Source of the DNA: Anagrus nilaparvatae
Lineage: Eukaryota > Arthropoda > Insecta > Hymenoptera > Mymaridae
DNA length: 64,000 bases
Direction: 5' to 3'
Assembly: GCA_022575985.1 (NCBI GenBank)
Contig: JAKSXM010000007.1
Span: 36,706,501 to 36,770,500 of the forward strand
Below, in pieces: positions 1 to 12,421 of the stretch (the stretch's first letter is position 1; each line of letters begins with the position of its first letter). Under the pieces are notes generated by a model. The model searched no databases, was not told the DNA's origin, and was given only the letters and a program-made list of their open reading frames with translations. The position numbers and the translations under genes are program-made.

Positions 1-1469
1 TTATTAATTTCTTATAAAGGTAAAATTTAAATTGCATAAATAAAAACTTATTTGAAAATAAATTATTAATAATTCCTAAAACTTTTAAACTCATAAATTA
101 ACTAGTAAATAACTAAATAAAAAAAATGGCAAATTGACAATTAACTAACTAACTGATTATCCAAAGCATAATATAAACCTGCCCAGGTTATTTTTCATTA
201 ATAGATATCCAATAAAAATATCATTAAATTCTGAAAAAAGTATTATGTATAATGCTATTAAATAAAAAATTAAAATAACCATAAACAAGCTAATAACTAA
301 CTTTTTTATACACATAATATATTATCATCGCAATAAAAAAAAATAAGTTTTAATAATATAAATATAATTTTAAAGGAAATCTTAAATTTTTTATAAATTA
401 ATTTTATCAATGATTAAAAAAGGTATTTTAAAATTTTAAAATAAAAATAATTTATATTTCTAAGCATTAACAAACTAAATTACACACACAGAAAAAAATT
501 AAATTTATCATTCATACCGCGGTGCCTTGAACTATTTAAAAAAAAATAATTTAATTTTAATAAGATATAATTTCTTATACATAAAAATATGACTTTTTTT
601 TATTGTAATACATATAAAATCTTTTTTTTTTTTTTTAATACATAATATAACTTTTTTTTAAACTATTATTATTGAATAAAAGAATTTTAATTTTAAATTT
701 AAAAGGATAATAAAAAAAAATTATATTTATTTAGAAAAAAATGAATTTAAACAAATGTAATTATTATAAAAAAGAAAAAATATAAATATTATAAGATAAA
801 CCTTGAGATGAAATCTGATGGACTCCCCCATATAGCAGAAAAACTCCAAAAAATTAGAAGAGAGCAGAAGAGGGAACTGGAAAGTTGCGCGCGCAGTACC
901 TCTTGAACTTGAAAAGAAACAGCTGAGTTTTTCGCCAGCGCGGGCCCTTTCCAGTAACAACGTAAAATTTTTGAATATAAATGGTTCCAGCTTCCTTCTT
1001 CTTGATGACGTCATGAATCATTTTTTGAAAAATGGAGTCCTCTTTTTTTTGACGATGACAATTTTATTTTTTAAACTTTTTTTTTTATCTTCTTTTTTTT
1101 TATAAATTTTTCACTTTTTATAGGCTTATCTGAATTTTTAAAAATTTTTATTAATTTTTTATTAACTTTTGTAACTTTTAACTTTTTTTTTTTTATATAT
1201 TTATAAAACTTAAAACTCCTTTAACTTTTTGTGTCTTGGACAACTTTGTAAATAAGAAAAAGAAAACTGTACATCACCACAAAATCAAAAAAAGAAATTT
1301 TTTAATAAATAACTGACCACATCAATATTGTAATGGCGGCCGTATTGATGATGCCGGTAAAACCGCGCACATGTATTTTTATCTTGATTATTTTTTTTTT
1401 TTTAACTTTTTAAAACTTTTTGTGACTTCAGACTTCTTATTTTTGAATTATTATTATTATTATTATTAT

Positions 1470-1476
<7 letters not shown>
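1..1476. other. AT-rich intergenic DNA, no gene seen
   Basis: Homopolymer-rich A/T sequence with no open frame that has protein-like composition. A less AT-rich islet lies at about 840-1020, but its reading frames show no motif I recognise. A (TTA)n tract and a long poly-T run at about 1446-1500 form the right edge and belong to the poly(A) tail of the minus-strand R1-like fragment that follows. Confidence 0.6.
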
Positions 1477-1500
<24 letters not shown>

Positions 1501-1913
1501 GAAAAAAAGAGAAATATGTGAATCTTATATCAGCCATGGAGTGTTTTCGGGCCTTACAGACCCGCAAATTTCCATGACCGCCCAGTTGTACAAAGTGTAC
1601 AACTGGGAGACCACCAGCGAACGCGGTCGCCAGCTACGCCCCAGATTCTTACTGGATAAACACACTTTAAACCCCCCGCGCTTGTTTGTCCCAAACCGGA
1701 ACTCCCTTTTCAGGTATAACTTCAGTTTGGGACGCGCAGCCTAGGCAGCTGGCCGCTGCCTTCCCCCCTGCCTAGGGGCAGGAGAGCTCTCTACGATAGA
1801 AAGCCCTCCTCCTTCTTCTGCAACAAGGTGGTCCTTACGTACTCTGCTACTTTGTTCCAGTTTTCGGAACTCCGTAGCATTTCCGGGACCACCGTCTCCG
1901 GCCTTATTAAGAA
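1477..1913 (-). mobile_element. R1-clade non-LTR retrotransposon, 3' end only
   Basis: Read on the minus strand, the block at 1791-1913 encodes the last residues of an R1-type ORF2, ending in AEYVRTTLL...KKEEGFLS and a TAG stop. The R1-like copies near 57 kb and 62.4 kb end the same way (KEEGFLS), so all three belong to related families. The rest is a 3' UTR holding a perfect 12-bp stem with a 3-nt loop (1581-1607, CCCAGTTGTACA). It ends at the poly-T run at 1473-1500, which is the poly(A) tail in minus orientation. Everything upstream of the last ~40 codons is missing, as expected for a 5'-truncated insertion. GC content is clearly higher than the surroundings. Confidence 0.75.
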
Positions 1914-2422
1914 TTTATAATCTTGATTCAGCAAAAAAAAAGATCAAAAATAAGATAACTTTGCCGCTATGCGGTTCTTGATAACTTTGGTCACTGCATT
2001 TATTTTTATTTTCTTTTTAATAATCTTGACGGCTGATGGACCATAATGTTGGATAATAGTAGTGGACTGTATATTTAATATCGGAAATAAAGGATATGGT
2101 GATGTAAATTAATAAATTAAAACAATAACACATAACTTTGCAGCACTTAATAACTTAATTAACTTTATTATTAAAATATGTGAACTGCTGCTTTGACAGT
2201 TGTCCTAAGACTGCCGGCACTGTGCGCCGTTTCTAAAGGCACGCGCTTACACTCTGTGCTCTCTCTGTGCACACACACACGCATACTTATAAACTTATGT
2301 TAATATTTGTATTATTATACAGTGTAATATTTAACACTCGGATTTGACTTAAAATTTTGATCTGAGCTTTTAGGCCAGTTTCAAATGTTATTGAAGTTAG
2401 GAACGTTCAACGAACAATACCT
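1914..2422. other. Intergenic DNA, no gene seen
   Basis: No supported coding region. A CA-rich patch (ACACACAC) lies at about 2270-2285 and a GC-richer patch at 2200-2270, neither with a recognisable product. Confidence 0.5.
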
Positions 2423-2895
2423 AACCTAAACTGGTTAAAAAAAGTGGTTTTATCTTGATAATAATTTTTCCGGTGGTTTTTCCCAAGAAATACTAAACGC
2501 AAATGAATCTTTAATAAAAAAGGCAAAATTAATAAAAGATTTTACATGGTTTAAAGCACCGGAAATATAAAAAAGTAAAGAAAGAAATTTTCCCTCTTTA
2601 ACCTAAACTGGTTAAAAAAAGTGGATTTATCCTGATAATAATTTTTCCAGTGGCTTTTCCCAAAAAATACTAAATGCAAATAAAACTTTAATAAAAAAGG
2701 CAAAATTAATAAAAGATTTTACATGATTTAAAGCACCGGAAATATAAAAAAGTAAAGAAAGAAATTTTCCCTCTTTAACCTAAACTGGTTAAAAAAAGTG
2801 GATTTATCTTGATAATAATTTTTCTGGTGGCTTTTCCCAAAAAATACTAAATGCTAATGAATCTTTAATAAAAAAGGCATAATTAATAAAAGATT
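2423..2895 (+). repeat. 177-bp tandem repeat derived from BEL pol
   Basis: Three head-to-tail copies begin with AACCTAAACTGG at 2423, 2600 and 2777, so the period is 177 bp. Each unit contains TTTTCC.GTGG.TTTTCCCAA, ATACTAAA and TAAAAGATTTTACATG. The third copy runs straight into BEL/Pao reverse transcriptase coding sequence at about 2895, and the unit itself reads (G)GFSQKILNANESLI, which resembles the BEL pol segment expected just upstream. The likely history is tandem amplification of a short piece of the retrotransposon. Inverted copies occur at 9573-9922. Confidence 0.8.
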
Positions 2896-3988
2896 TACAT
2901 GGTGCAAAAGTTGGTACATCCAATTCATATTTTGACCTTTTAGGGTTACATTGGTCGGTAGAAGGTGATTTTTTCTCCTTTGATTTTAAAAAAGATGACC
3001 TTAGTGGTAAAATTTCAAAAAGAATAGTTCTGGCTAGTGTAGCGAAGTTCTTTGATCCTTTGGGGTGGTTAGCACCAGTAATTATCACTGCTAAAATTTT
3101 TATGCAGAGATTATGGCTTCATAAATTAGGTTGGGATGATTCGTTGCCTCATGATTTAAGAAATGAATTTTTGGCATGGTATGATAGTACCCCAATCTTA
3201 AAAAATATAAAAATTAATAGATGGTTGGAATATGTACCAGGAGTAAGTATGAGCTGTTTGGCTTTGCCGATGCCTCTAAAATGGCATATGCAGCGTGTAC
3301 TTATCTCAAAGTTACTCATAAGGGCAAAAGTACGGTGCACTTAGTTCAAGCAAAATCAAAGGTAGCCCCCATAAAACCTTTACAAACAATTCCAAGGTTG
3401 GAGCTCAGTGCTGCCTTTCTTTTAACTAAATTAGCAGTCAAAGTTCTTAGGGCGTTGAATTTGGAGTCAGTGGGAATATTTTTATACACAGATTCCATGG
3501 ATGTACTTCAGTGGCTTAAGGCACATCCTTCCAAGTGGCCTACATTTGTGGCTCATAGGTGTTCTAAGATACACTCGTATCTCCCTGAAGCTTACTGGAA
3601 CCACGTCAGCACCAGGGACAACCCTGCTGACTGTGTTTCCAGAGGCAAGCTTCCTGGTGAATTGGAATCATTTTCTTTGTGGTGGGAAGGGGGTAGTGTT
3701 ATTAGAGCACCTGTGAGTCCTACAGATGGTTTTCAATGCAAATCGGTGAATATTGTGTCTTACAACTTTAATGTTAACTTAAAAAAGAATAAGAAAGTAC
3801 ATCATTGGGATCTGTTAAATAAGTATTCGGATCTTCAAAAACTCCTAAGGGTTACGTCATATGTTTTACGTTTTATTGACAGGCTTCTAGTAAAAACTAA
3901 AATAAAAACTAAATTAACTAATAAAAAAGAATTAAAATTATTTACTAATTGTTGGTTTGAAGTAGATTATCGATTAAAATGCTTTTAA
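2896..3988 (+). pseudogene. BEL/Pao pol: RT C-terminus and RNase H, broken
   Basis: Conceptual translation gives the end of a BEL/Pao reverse transcriptase (LGLHWSVEGDFF, then SVAKFFDPLGWLAPV and LWLHKLGWDD). RNase H follows, with its acidic residues in FADAS, PRLEL, YTDSMDVLQWL and TRDNPADCVSRG, then SLWWEGG. This is the usual order in the Pao peptidase A17-type polyprotein. A frameshift near 3238 separates the RT part (3060-3344 frame) from the RNase H part (open to 3988). Protease and most of the RT are absent, replaced upstream by the 177-bp tandem repeats. It would act in reverse transcription in cytoplasmic particles if intact; here it is a relic. Confidence 0.88.
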
Positions 3989-5384
3989 CTCCTTCTATTC
4001 CTGAATTAATTAGAGCTAGATTCGTATGGATCTTTGTTGTACAGCAGGCTCATTTCAAAAAAGATATAAAATATCTCTAAAGTGGTAGGGAAATTGAAAA
4101 TTCCAATTTACGTAGTATAGATCCTTGTTTGGATAAAAATTTATTAAGAGTTGGTGGTAGGGTTCAAGCATCATCATTAGACCCAGATGAAAAGCACCCT
4201 TTCATACTTCCGTATAATTGTCAATTTTCTAAATTAATCATTGGTCATGTTCATGAGAAAAAATTGCATAGTGGCATAAGATTGACTCATTCTACAGTTA
4301 GGCAAAATTTTTGGATAGTAAAATCTAAGAGAATGATCAGATCTTATTTAAATAACTGTAATACGTGTCGTAGATATAGGGCTGAAACTGTGGCTCAAAA
4401 AATGGGTAATTTACCTTCAGTTAGGGTTACTAGACCGGATAAACCATTTAGGTATACAGGTGTCGATTACGCTGGTCCAATAGATATTTTACGTTTCAAA
4501 GGACGCGGTAGTCGCACTTAAAAGGCTTATATAGCAGTTTTTGTGTGTATGGCTACAAAAGCGGTGCATCTGGAGTTAGTTTCTGGGTATTCTAGCGAAG
4601 ATTTTATAGCTGCCTTCCGAAGATTCACCTCAACACGGGGTCAGTGTTCTGGGCTGTATAGTGACCAGGGTACAACCTTTGTCGGTGCCGATAAGCTCCT
4701 AAGGCAGATGTACATGGAGTCCTCGGACTACATGCAGAAGCTGGTGGGCTCATTGGCTGATGAAGGTACTCTTGGTCATTTAACGCCCCAGGCGCGCCTC
4801 ATTTTGGTGGAATCTGGGAAGCGGCTGTAAAGTCCGTCAAATATCATCTTAGAAGGGTTTTAGGAACCCATAAACTTACTTTTGAAGAATTTTATACCCT
4901 TCTCAAGCAGATAGAATGCTGCTTAAACTGCAGGCCCCTGATACCCCTAACTGAGGACCCATCTGACAATTTATTTTTGTCACCCTCTGTTATCTTAACT
5001 CAGGCTCAACCTAGCATTCTCCCTGAACCAAATTACTTGAATGATAAAATACCAGCCCTGCAACGCTACAAGTTAGTGCAGCAGATGTTGCAGGACTGGT
5101 GGCGGCAATGGTCACAGGAATATCTGCAAACCTTGCAACAACGCCATAAATGGCAAAATAAAAATACTGATTTGAATGTGAATGACGTGGTCTTAGTCGT
5201 TGATGAGACAATGCCACCATCAAAATGGCCTTTAGCAAGGGTCATTAAGGTTTTTAAGGGTCCTGATGGTCTAGTGCGAGTAGTCGACCTCAAAACTAAA
5301 TCATCAGAGCTCAAGCGTCCGGTACACAAATTAGTACCTCTAAAAACCTTAAATAATGAGGATGACATTGATTTAAATAATTAA
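3989..5384 (+). pseudogene. BEL/Pao integrase, broken
   Basis: Continues the pol above. A short out-of-frame stretch (3989-4128) precedes the HHCC zinc-binding domain (HEKKLHSG ... CNTCRRY, about 4250-4375). The catalytic core follows with VDYAGP (first Asp), [10 protein letters not shown] (second Asp) and [12 protein letters not shown] (Glu), all still visible. The C-terminal part runs WPLARVIKVFKGPDGLVRVVDL. An in-frame TAA at 4519-4521 cuts the protein, and frameshifts near 4770 and 4830-4975 scatter the Glu-bearing segment across frames. The active-site letters survive, but no continuous protein does. It ends 0.36 kb before the 3' LTR, the normal position of BEL integrase. Confidence 0.88.
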
Positions 5385-5743
5385 AAATGTATATTATTTA
5401 AAATTTTGTTTATTTATTTATTAATTGTTTTATTGTAATTTTGTCGTTCAGAAAGTTTTTTATTTGGAAAATGTTAGATAATAATTTATTTTTTGCATGA
5501 TTATTAGAATTTTGTAAACATAAAAGTGTATAAGTTAATTAAAATTATAGAAAAACTGAATATCATATGTAAAGAATTTAACTTCATTAATTGTATAAAA
5601 TAATCTTAAAAAGTTATATTTCAAAATAATATGTATTTGTAAAATTTGTAAAATTTTTTGTAAATTTACAACATTGCCATCACCCCCATTCATTCTTATT
5701 TCTTTTTTGTCATTTTAATTGCATTAAAATGGGTGGGTGGTAA

Positions 5744-5964
5744 TGTTGTGTTACATGTAAATATTGTAAATATTTTTATGAATTTGTGTGTGCGCGCCCC
5801 CCATGTTCTTACTTATTCGAGTTGTCGACGCTCGGCAGTGCGTCGCCAACTCCCTTCAAATATAGACGCAGGTCCTTGACCTAGATTAAATAAAGTAATT
5901 AGTATCATAAAGCTAATCTTGATTTACCATTTATTTCTTAATCATCCTTCCACCCACTCCTACA
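5744..5964 (+). repeat. 3' LTR of the BEL/Pao element
   Basis: Begins TGTTGTGTTACATG and ends CCACTCCTACA, giving the standard TG...CA termini. It is directly preceded by a purine-rich tract (AAAATGGGTGGGTGG, 5726-5740) that would prime plus-strand synthesis. An AATAAA signal lies inside at about 5886. No matching 5' LTR is seen upstream, so this is the surviving right end of an element truncated on the left. The 360 bp before it (5385-5743) is non-coding 3' element sequence. Confidence 0.75.
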
Positions 5965-6091
5965 TCATTATTGATATCAACATCTGGCATCCCATATTTA
6001 TGTTAAATATTTAATTTTTTATTATTTCTGATATTTTTCCAAAAATATAAATCACCGGAAAATATTTATAAGAAGAAAAATGCTAGAAATT

Positions 6092-7533
6092 ATAGCGTTG
6101 CTATAAAATACGAAAAAACGATTTTTATAAGTGCGCGAAATATTAATATGCGTGATAGTTTATTTTTAAATATGATTGACAGGTAATAGCGACACACGCA
6201 CGAGACACACACAGAGATTAAGCAACCGCAACGAAGACGAACAAGAAGAGGGAGAGGGAAGCACAGCGGCCGGCAAGCGACGGTATTCTGAGTACGGACC
6301 TTGATTAATTAGCACATGTTTGTTTTAATAATTAGAAAAGATTTTGATAGTTAAAATTTATATTTGATTCGATATTTAAATTAATTGAATAATATTGATA
6401 AAGTAATAGAAATTATACTATAATATTGTCGGGGCTAGAATCAGTAATCAATTAAAAATTTTTTATATGATCCATGTACTTTTTATCCATGTAATTATTT
6501 ATATGATACATGGATTATATAAAAAATTTTTATTTAATCTGTTAAACGAACATTCATGATTTACATTCATATTAACATCTAATGTCATGAATTTGGCGCT
6601 TTGAATGTAATATAGCTTATGTAACAATTTAACCACAGAGTGGTCTTGTTATATTATACATTGATTGCATGTATATATTTTTCTCTCGCAAAGGAAATGA
6701 AATCGCGAGGGTATATATATAAGGCAGCAATGTTCATAGAGCTAACTTTGGTATATAAGAAAGATATATTGGGTTTCTTACTGATGATCTCGCCTAATAT
6801 ATCGGAGTGAAATACCAATATGTACTATACGTTGCAAACAAATAGGGAATTTTATTCTTGTCATTTTCAGTAATCAATTGTTTATTACCTAAGAATTATT
6901 AGTGAACTTTTAAATATTACAAGATTCATATAGAGGACATCTTTTACTATTACTACTAGGAGTCAAAGGAATCGAATAAATATATATATTGAAGGATTTT
7001 GATATAAATTGAAGTTAAGGTTTTTATAAAATAATTGGAAGTTTTGGAATCAAGAAAATACTCTGCAGAAATAATAAATAAGGTAAAGAATAAGAAAATA
7101 TTAAAGTGTGTGTCGAAAGAAATTATAGTAAAAAGTGACATTTACCATTAAAGATTTTAAGTGAATAATTAGCGGTTAAAAATTATATGGACAGTGAAAT
7201 AGATTAAAATTAGATTGTAAAGTGTAAAATATTAATGAATAAGATTTTGAATAAAGTAGATTTTTGTACATATTTTTGAAAGATAAATTAGTGAATTTTT
7301 ATTATTTCAGGTCAATCCTCTTTCACCTCCCCTCTTCAGCATTATAGATAAATTCCCGCGATCCCTAAGAAATAAAGTCAACCTCGGGCTGCCGTAATTT
7401 ACATGTATATATTATTGCCGCGCGCGCGTGTTTATACAACTCCTTTTTCTTACAGCTTTTGTGTTTGAGATATTTTCAAAATATAATTAATAATCGTGGT
7501 CAATCCAAGAGGGCGGAAATAGCCACATTATAA
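6092..7533. mobile_element. 1.4-kb insertion inside the foldback left arm
   Basis: This segment interrupts a sequence that is continuous in the right arm of the foldback. AATT stands at both junctions (6088-6091 and 7534-7537), a candidate 4-bp target duplication. The inside holds a purine-rich GC-richer stretch (6190-6300), a near-perfect hairpin (6454-6531) and no protein I recognise; the minus-strand 61-residue frame at 6956-7141 looks like chance. Class unknown. Confidence 0.55.
6454..6531. repeat. 25-bp stem hairpin
   Basis: The left arm at 6454-6478 and the right arm at 6507-6531 are reverse complements at 24 of 25 positions (AAAAATTTTTTATATGATCC pairing with GGATTATATAAAAAATTTTT), with a 28-nt loop. 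Confidence 0.8.
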
Positions 7534-7784
7534 AATTCGTAGGTTAAAATATGCATTTTTTTCTACATTTTAGTCTTTAATCTATTTTTTCAGAAAATAC
7601 AGATTACTTGCAAAAAATAATTAACTAAAATGAAGATTTAGAGTTTAACATCAGATTTTATGGCCTAGGAACGATAACCTTCAGTAATACACAAATTCCA
7701 GTGAAATCGCGGTTTAGGGTGTTTAGTTACTGGCATTCACCAGATTTGGTCTATTACATGTTTTTTGGATCGCTGATATAATTT

Positions 7785-8380
7785 TTATTTAGAGACTTAA
7801 AATAATTCAGGAAGTTAGAACAATTTTGATTTATAGACTTAGAAAAATATCGATTTAGGGACTTAGAATAATTTCAGGATTAGGGACTTAATAGTAATAA
7901 TTTTGATGTAGGGACCTAGAATAATACGCGTTTAGGGAATCAACGACCCCGAAAACTATACTGGGATACCAAATATAGGCTAAGTTAGCAATTGTTTTCA
8001 AGAATTTACTTATATAATTTTTAATTATTACCTTACCAGATGTTAAGGTTCTAAACCCAAATTATTCTGATTCCCTAAACGCGTATTATTTAAGACCCCT
8101 AAGTAAAAATTATTACAAGTCCCTAATCCTGAATTATTCTAAGTCCCTAAATCGATATTATCCTAAGCCTATAAATCAAAATAATAAATAAAATTTATGT
8201 TAAAATTTATTAACTGCCTCCATCTGAATTATTTTAAGTCCCTAAATAAAAATTATTTTATGTCCCTACACTTGAATTATTCTAAGACCCTAAATCGATA
8301 TTATTCCAAGTCCATAAACCTGTATTATTCTACGTCCCACAATTTTCAAAGTTCCTAAATTTAAATTATTCTAAGTCTCA
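7785..8380. repeat. Mirrored GGGACTTAGAATAATT repeats
   Basis: Short units such as TAGGGACTTAGAATAATTT recur about every 35-45 bp in 7785-7945. Their reverse complement (AATTATTCTAAGTCCCTAAA) recurs in 8030-8380, so the two clusters can fold on each other at the centre of the foldback element. Confidence 0.75.
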
Positions 8381-9572
8381 TTTGCCCCTCCCACCCCTTA
8401 ACTTTCAAGTTCTGAAGTACCCCCACCCTATAAAAATGTCCCATGTTAATATAGGCTCAATTAGCAATTGCTTTCAAGAATTTATCTGTCTTGCTAATTT
8501 TTTCCGATTTTTTAAGATATAGCTTTCATTACTCAAAACTAGCCATCCAAAAATGGACAAAAACTTCAAAATCGGTTTCAGTAACCAAAAATACATACGC
8601 TTCACTGAGATGAATCCATCCTCGTGATGATAAAATTTTTAGATGCATTTAACATTGCTGATGCATTTACTCCAGTCAAATCGCGGAATTAAGCGGGTTT
8701 TCAGCTACTAGACATCACCAATATTTTCCACTATAGGTTTTTCGGGTCGCTGATCTGAAATTTCAGGGTATTTTCTATGAAAAATTGGTAGTGGGACTCT
8801 TTTAAAATTGCAAAAAACTACCTCAAAAATGGAATCTGGAAAAGTTTAAATATATGAAATATTTTAGAGGCAGTTTTTGTAAATTTATGGGTAAATTGCC
8901 AACTTTTTATAGACAGGAAACCAAAATTCATTATCAACAGCATAAAAACCTAAACAATCAATTCTGACACTCTAAGTTTAAATACAACAAAAATGCCCCT
9001 TTTAGGGAGACTTTTTGCAAATTTAAAGGTGGAGCGACAATTATTTTAGGCAGGATCTTCACATTCATGATCAACGACCAAAAATCCTATGCAGACCAAA
9101 TCTGGACCCTCTAATCTGCAAATGCAGTTTTTAAAAATTTAAGGTTGAATTTCTGATTCTTTATAGAAAAGACCCCGATATTTATGGTTGCGATCCAAAA
9201 AAATTGTAATAGTCCAAATCTGATTAAGGCCAGTAACTAAACACCCTAAACCGCGAATTCACTGGAATTTGTGTATTATTGAAGGTTATCGTTCCTAGGC
9301 CATAAAATCTAATGTTAAACTCTGAATCTTCATTTTAATTAATTATTTCTTGTAAGTAATCTGTGTTTTCTGAAAAAATAGATGAAAGACTAAAATGTAG
9401 AAAAAAACGCATTCTTTAACCTACAAATTTCTAGCATTTTTCTTCTTTTAAAAATTTTCCGGTGATTTATATTTTAAAAAAATATCAGAAAGAATAAAAA
9501 ATTAAATATTTAACATAAATATGAAGGTTTTACTTGGGAAAACTGACTCAAAAGTATAGAAAAACATAAAAA

Positions 9573-9922
9573 TCTTAAAGAGGAAAAATTTCTTTCTCTA
9601 TATTTTTATATTTCCGGTGCTTTAAACCATGTAAAATCTTTTATTAATTATGCCTTTTTTATTAAAGATTCATTTGCGTTTAGTATTTTTTGTGAAAAGC
9701 CACCGTGAAAACTATCAGGATAAATCCACTTTTTTTAACCAGTTTAGGTTAAAGAGGGAAAATTTCTTTCTTTACTTTTTTATATTTCCGGTGCTTTAAA
9801 CCATGTAAAATCTTTTATTAATTATGCCTTTTCTATTAAAGATTCATTTGTGTTTAGTATTTTTAGGAAAAACCACCGGAAAAATTATTATCAAGATAAA
9901 ACCACTTTTTTTAACCAGTTTA
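9573..9922 (-). repeat. Inverted copies of the 177-bp BEL-derived repeat
   Basis: Two units are the reverse complement of the cluster at 2423-2895, for example CCACTTTTTTTAACCAGTTT at about 9728-9747 and again near 9902-9921, with TTTCCGGTGCTTTAAACCATG between them. The two opposite clusters bracket the BEL remnant and the foldback element. Confidence 0.8.
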
Positions 9923-10852
9923 TAAGTACGTTAAAAAATTTTTAGTCATAAATTTTGTCGTTGATAGGAGAATTAGCCTCAAACCGAAGCTATAATGCAT
10001 GCTCGTAAAATATTTAGCGGCCAAAAGTAATCATGTAAATTCTCAAATTTGGGAAGAGCTGCAGCAATGAGCCTAAGTAGGGATCATTGTGGGACCTTCA
10101 TAAGTATGTAAAAAAATTTCTAGCCCAAAATTTTGTCGGAAATAGGAGATATTAGTTCTAGTTTATTTTAAAAATACGCATGTACGCTTCACCAAAATTC
10201 TTATAACTTCCAAACCATATTATGTATGTACATGAAATTTAGAAGGAGACTAGCAGAATATAATTGTAACCGTTATTAATTCTCCTATTTTATGTTTTCG
10301 CAGCTGTTTTTTTATTAGAATGAAAAACAGCACGCACGCCATAATTACGCGTCTCTTTTCATGTTACGTTTCTCCTTCTTTTTCTCATAATTTGAACGTA
10401 AAATTATCAAACTATATTTTAGAAAGGCAATAATAACATTTTGATTTAATTTCTTACTACAAAAATAAAATATTTTAACTTAAAAGACATTTATTAAACA
10501 AATAAATGCAGGGTAGTACCTGGGTGTTCCACCCGGTAGTAGTGTAGGAAAAGTCTACCGGGTACATAAGGGTTAAAGCAATATCTAAAACAAATTTATT
10601 TACTTTTTAATTTAACCCTTTCATTAAAGAGAAATCTCAAAAAAACCACTTTACGTTAAATTACAAAAAAATTTATCATTTAAAAAATTTTTTTAATATC
10701 TGAAACAAAATATATATATATAGATTATATTATTTTATATTGCAAAAAATATATTTTGAAAATTTTCGACTTTTCTCAAGTTTTGAACAATCAATATGAC
10801 TTGCAATAAAGTATTTTTTTTGAAAATTTTCATAATTTCATATTTAAGACAG
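9923..10852. repeat. Degenerate repeats ending in a satellite edge
   Basis: Around 9940-10165 a segment with AAATTTTGTCG and AATAGGAGA occurs twice about 177 bp apart. From about 10775 to 10852 (GAACAATCAATATGACTTGC...) the sequence matches the satellite that continues at 30479, showing this is the left edge of an array interrupted by the LTR element. No gene is seen. Confidence 0.6.
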
Positions 10853-11688
10853 TGTTACGTATCCTGAGGTTTAATTCGGGATACGTAATATATAAATAAA
10901 TATAAATAAATTTTATCTAGGGGATATTGAGTGCCCCAGGTATTTTAATACATATATATGATTAAAGTTGATATGTGTTGATGAATGTTGTAGATATGTT
11001 GATGACCTCGGGTATTAGAGCTGGTTAAACTTAACTGCGTTAAGTTCTAGATTATAGAAGGAAGTTATCACAATTAAATAAACACACTGAATACTTTAGT
11101 TTAATTCACTGACTTTATTATAAGTAAATATGAAAAAGCAATAAGTCTGAATGAATGATTATACTAATAAATTATTAAACTCGGAAGTCTGTTCTAATCG
11201 AATATAAGTCTCCTAAACTAGACCTGATGTTAGTAGGCTAGTTATCATGGGAGTATGTAGGGCAGTTGCGGGTATATTATATAAACTAATTAGTAACTGC
11301 CCAGGTACTTGAATTTAGGTGGGATTGTCCAATACGCGGAAGCGTTGGTCTCGTCATGTCCAATTAACGAAAGCGTCGTTGATTATTTCGTGGGAAATCG
11401 TGAGGGGATTTATGCAACTCTTTGTTGCCTAAAATATTTCTAAATGCGTCATTAATGGCCTTCGATTTTATATTTCTGTCAATTTATAAAGAGGCAGATC
11501 TGAATTGGTGAAACAGGATATTAAAGAATGTATAAAAGAGGAAATGCAGGTATGTTAGCTCGATTTACGAGCGAACATAAGCAGGAATAATTATATATAA
11601 ATGTATAAATAAATATATAAATATTGGTATAATTAAATATATAAATATTAAAGAATGCGGATACGATTATGACCTATCATACGTAACA
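10853..11688 (-). repeat. Left LTR (3' LTR in element orientation)
   Basis: 836 bp. Matches 29565-30478 almost throughout, including GGGATATTGAGTGCCCCAGG, the TGGGATTGTCCAATACGCGG segment and the short inverted termini TGTTACGTAT/ATACGTAACA-like. It lacks about 78 bp found in the other copy, mainly a short duplication near 30004-30040 and an extra segment near 29840-29865. Confidence 0.9.
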
Positions 11689-12421
11689 TCTACCTCCCGG
11701 GAATCCAATCGTCCCGATTGGAGTGGGTGGGGGAGACGGGGTTGATAAGGGGCGGCAAAGTGGATAGGGTTTCTTCTGGTATTTTGTGACGTCTGCTGTC
11801 TGTGTCAATACAATAATGTTTACAATGGTGAGAGTACAAAATAATATGCTTATAATAGTTGAATTAAAATTTTTAGTAAACTTTTAGGATAATTACAAGA
11901 TAATATGCTTATAATAGGGGGTACAATAGTAAAAAGTTTAAAGTTTTACTTAAAATAATTTAAGAAAATACAATATTATTCAAAATGTTTTAAAATAATT
12001 GATATGGAAATAATAATTTTATGTGATATAACAATATATAAGAAAACTAAATATAATAAAAATTAAAATAATTAAGATTAGAAGGTTAGTTGTATCATAA
12101 AATTTTTATATTTATTTTATAAATCTAGTTAGAAAAATTGATAGTGAATATATAAAAAGTTTTATAATAAATAAATTTCTATATTAAATTATTTTATAAA
12201 GTTAAAATCTTTAAGAAGACATGTTTCTGTGCTTTTCCCTTGGATCTTTATTCTAGAAGTTTGTTTCATATTGGTTGGTGCTGCTGTTATCTGAAATTAA
12301 TCTATATAAATTAGTTTTGAATACCCCCGAGACAATATATAACCAAAACTTGGAGTACGTAAGGATAAGTGGTGAGGTTTTAAAATTTTCAAATTTTATG
12401 AGTTTTGAATGGAAAAAGGGT

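Larger units (their letters stand above)
5993..9523. repeat. Long foldback element with split left arm
   Basis: Outer arms: 5993-6091 (CATATTTATGTTAAATA...) is the reverse complement of about 9425-9523. Inner arms: 7539-7733 (GTAGGTTAAAA ... GTTTAGTTACTGG) matches 9230-9424 in reverse. Coordinate sums are constant within each part (15516 and 16963), and the shift of 1447 equals the DNA inserted between the two halves of the left arm. The two arm pieces together are about 295 bp. The centre carries mirrored clusters of GGGACTTAGAATAATT-type repeats. No coding region is seen. Most likely this is a non-autonomous foldback DNA transposon. Confidence 0.8.

Noticed and set aside
10853..11688. Plus-strand orientation for the LTR element
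   Set aside because: No primer-binding site beginning TGG follows the left LTR on the plus strand, while the minus orientation gives both a primer site and a purine tract.
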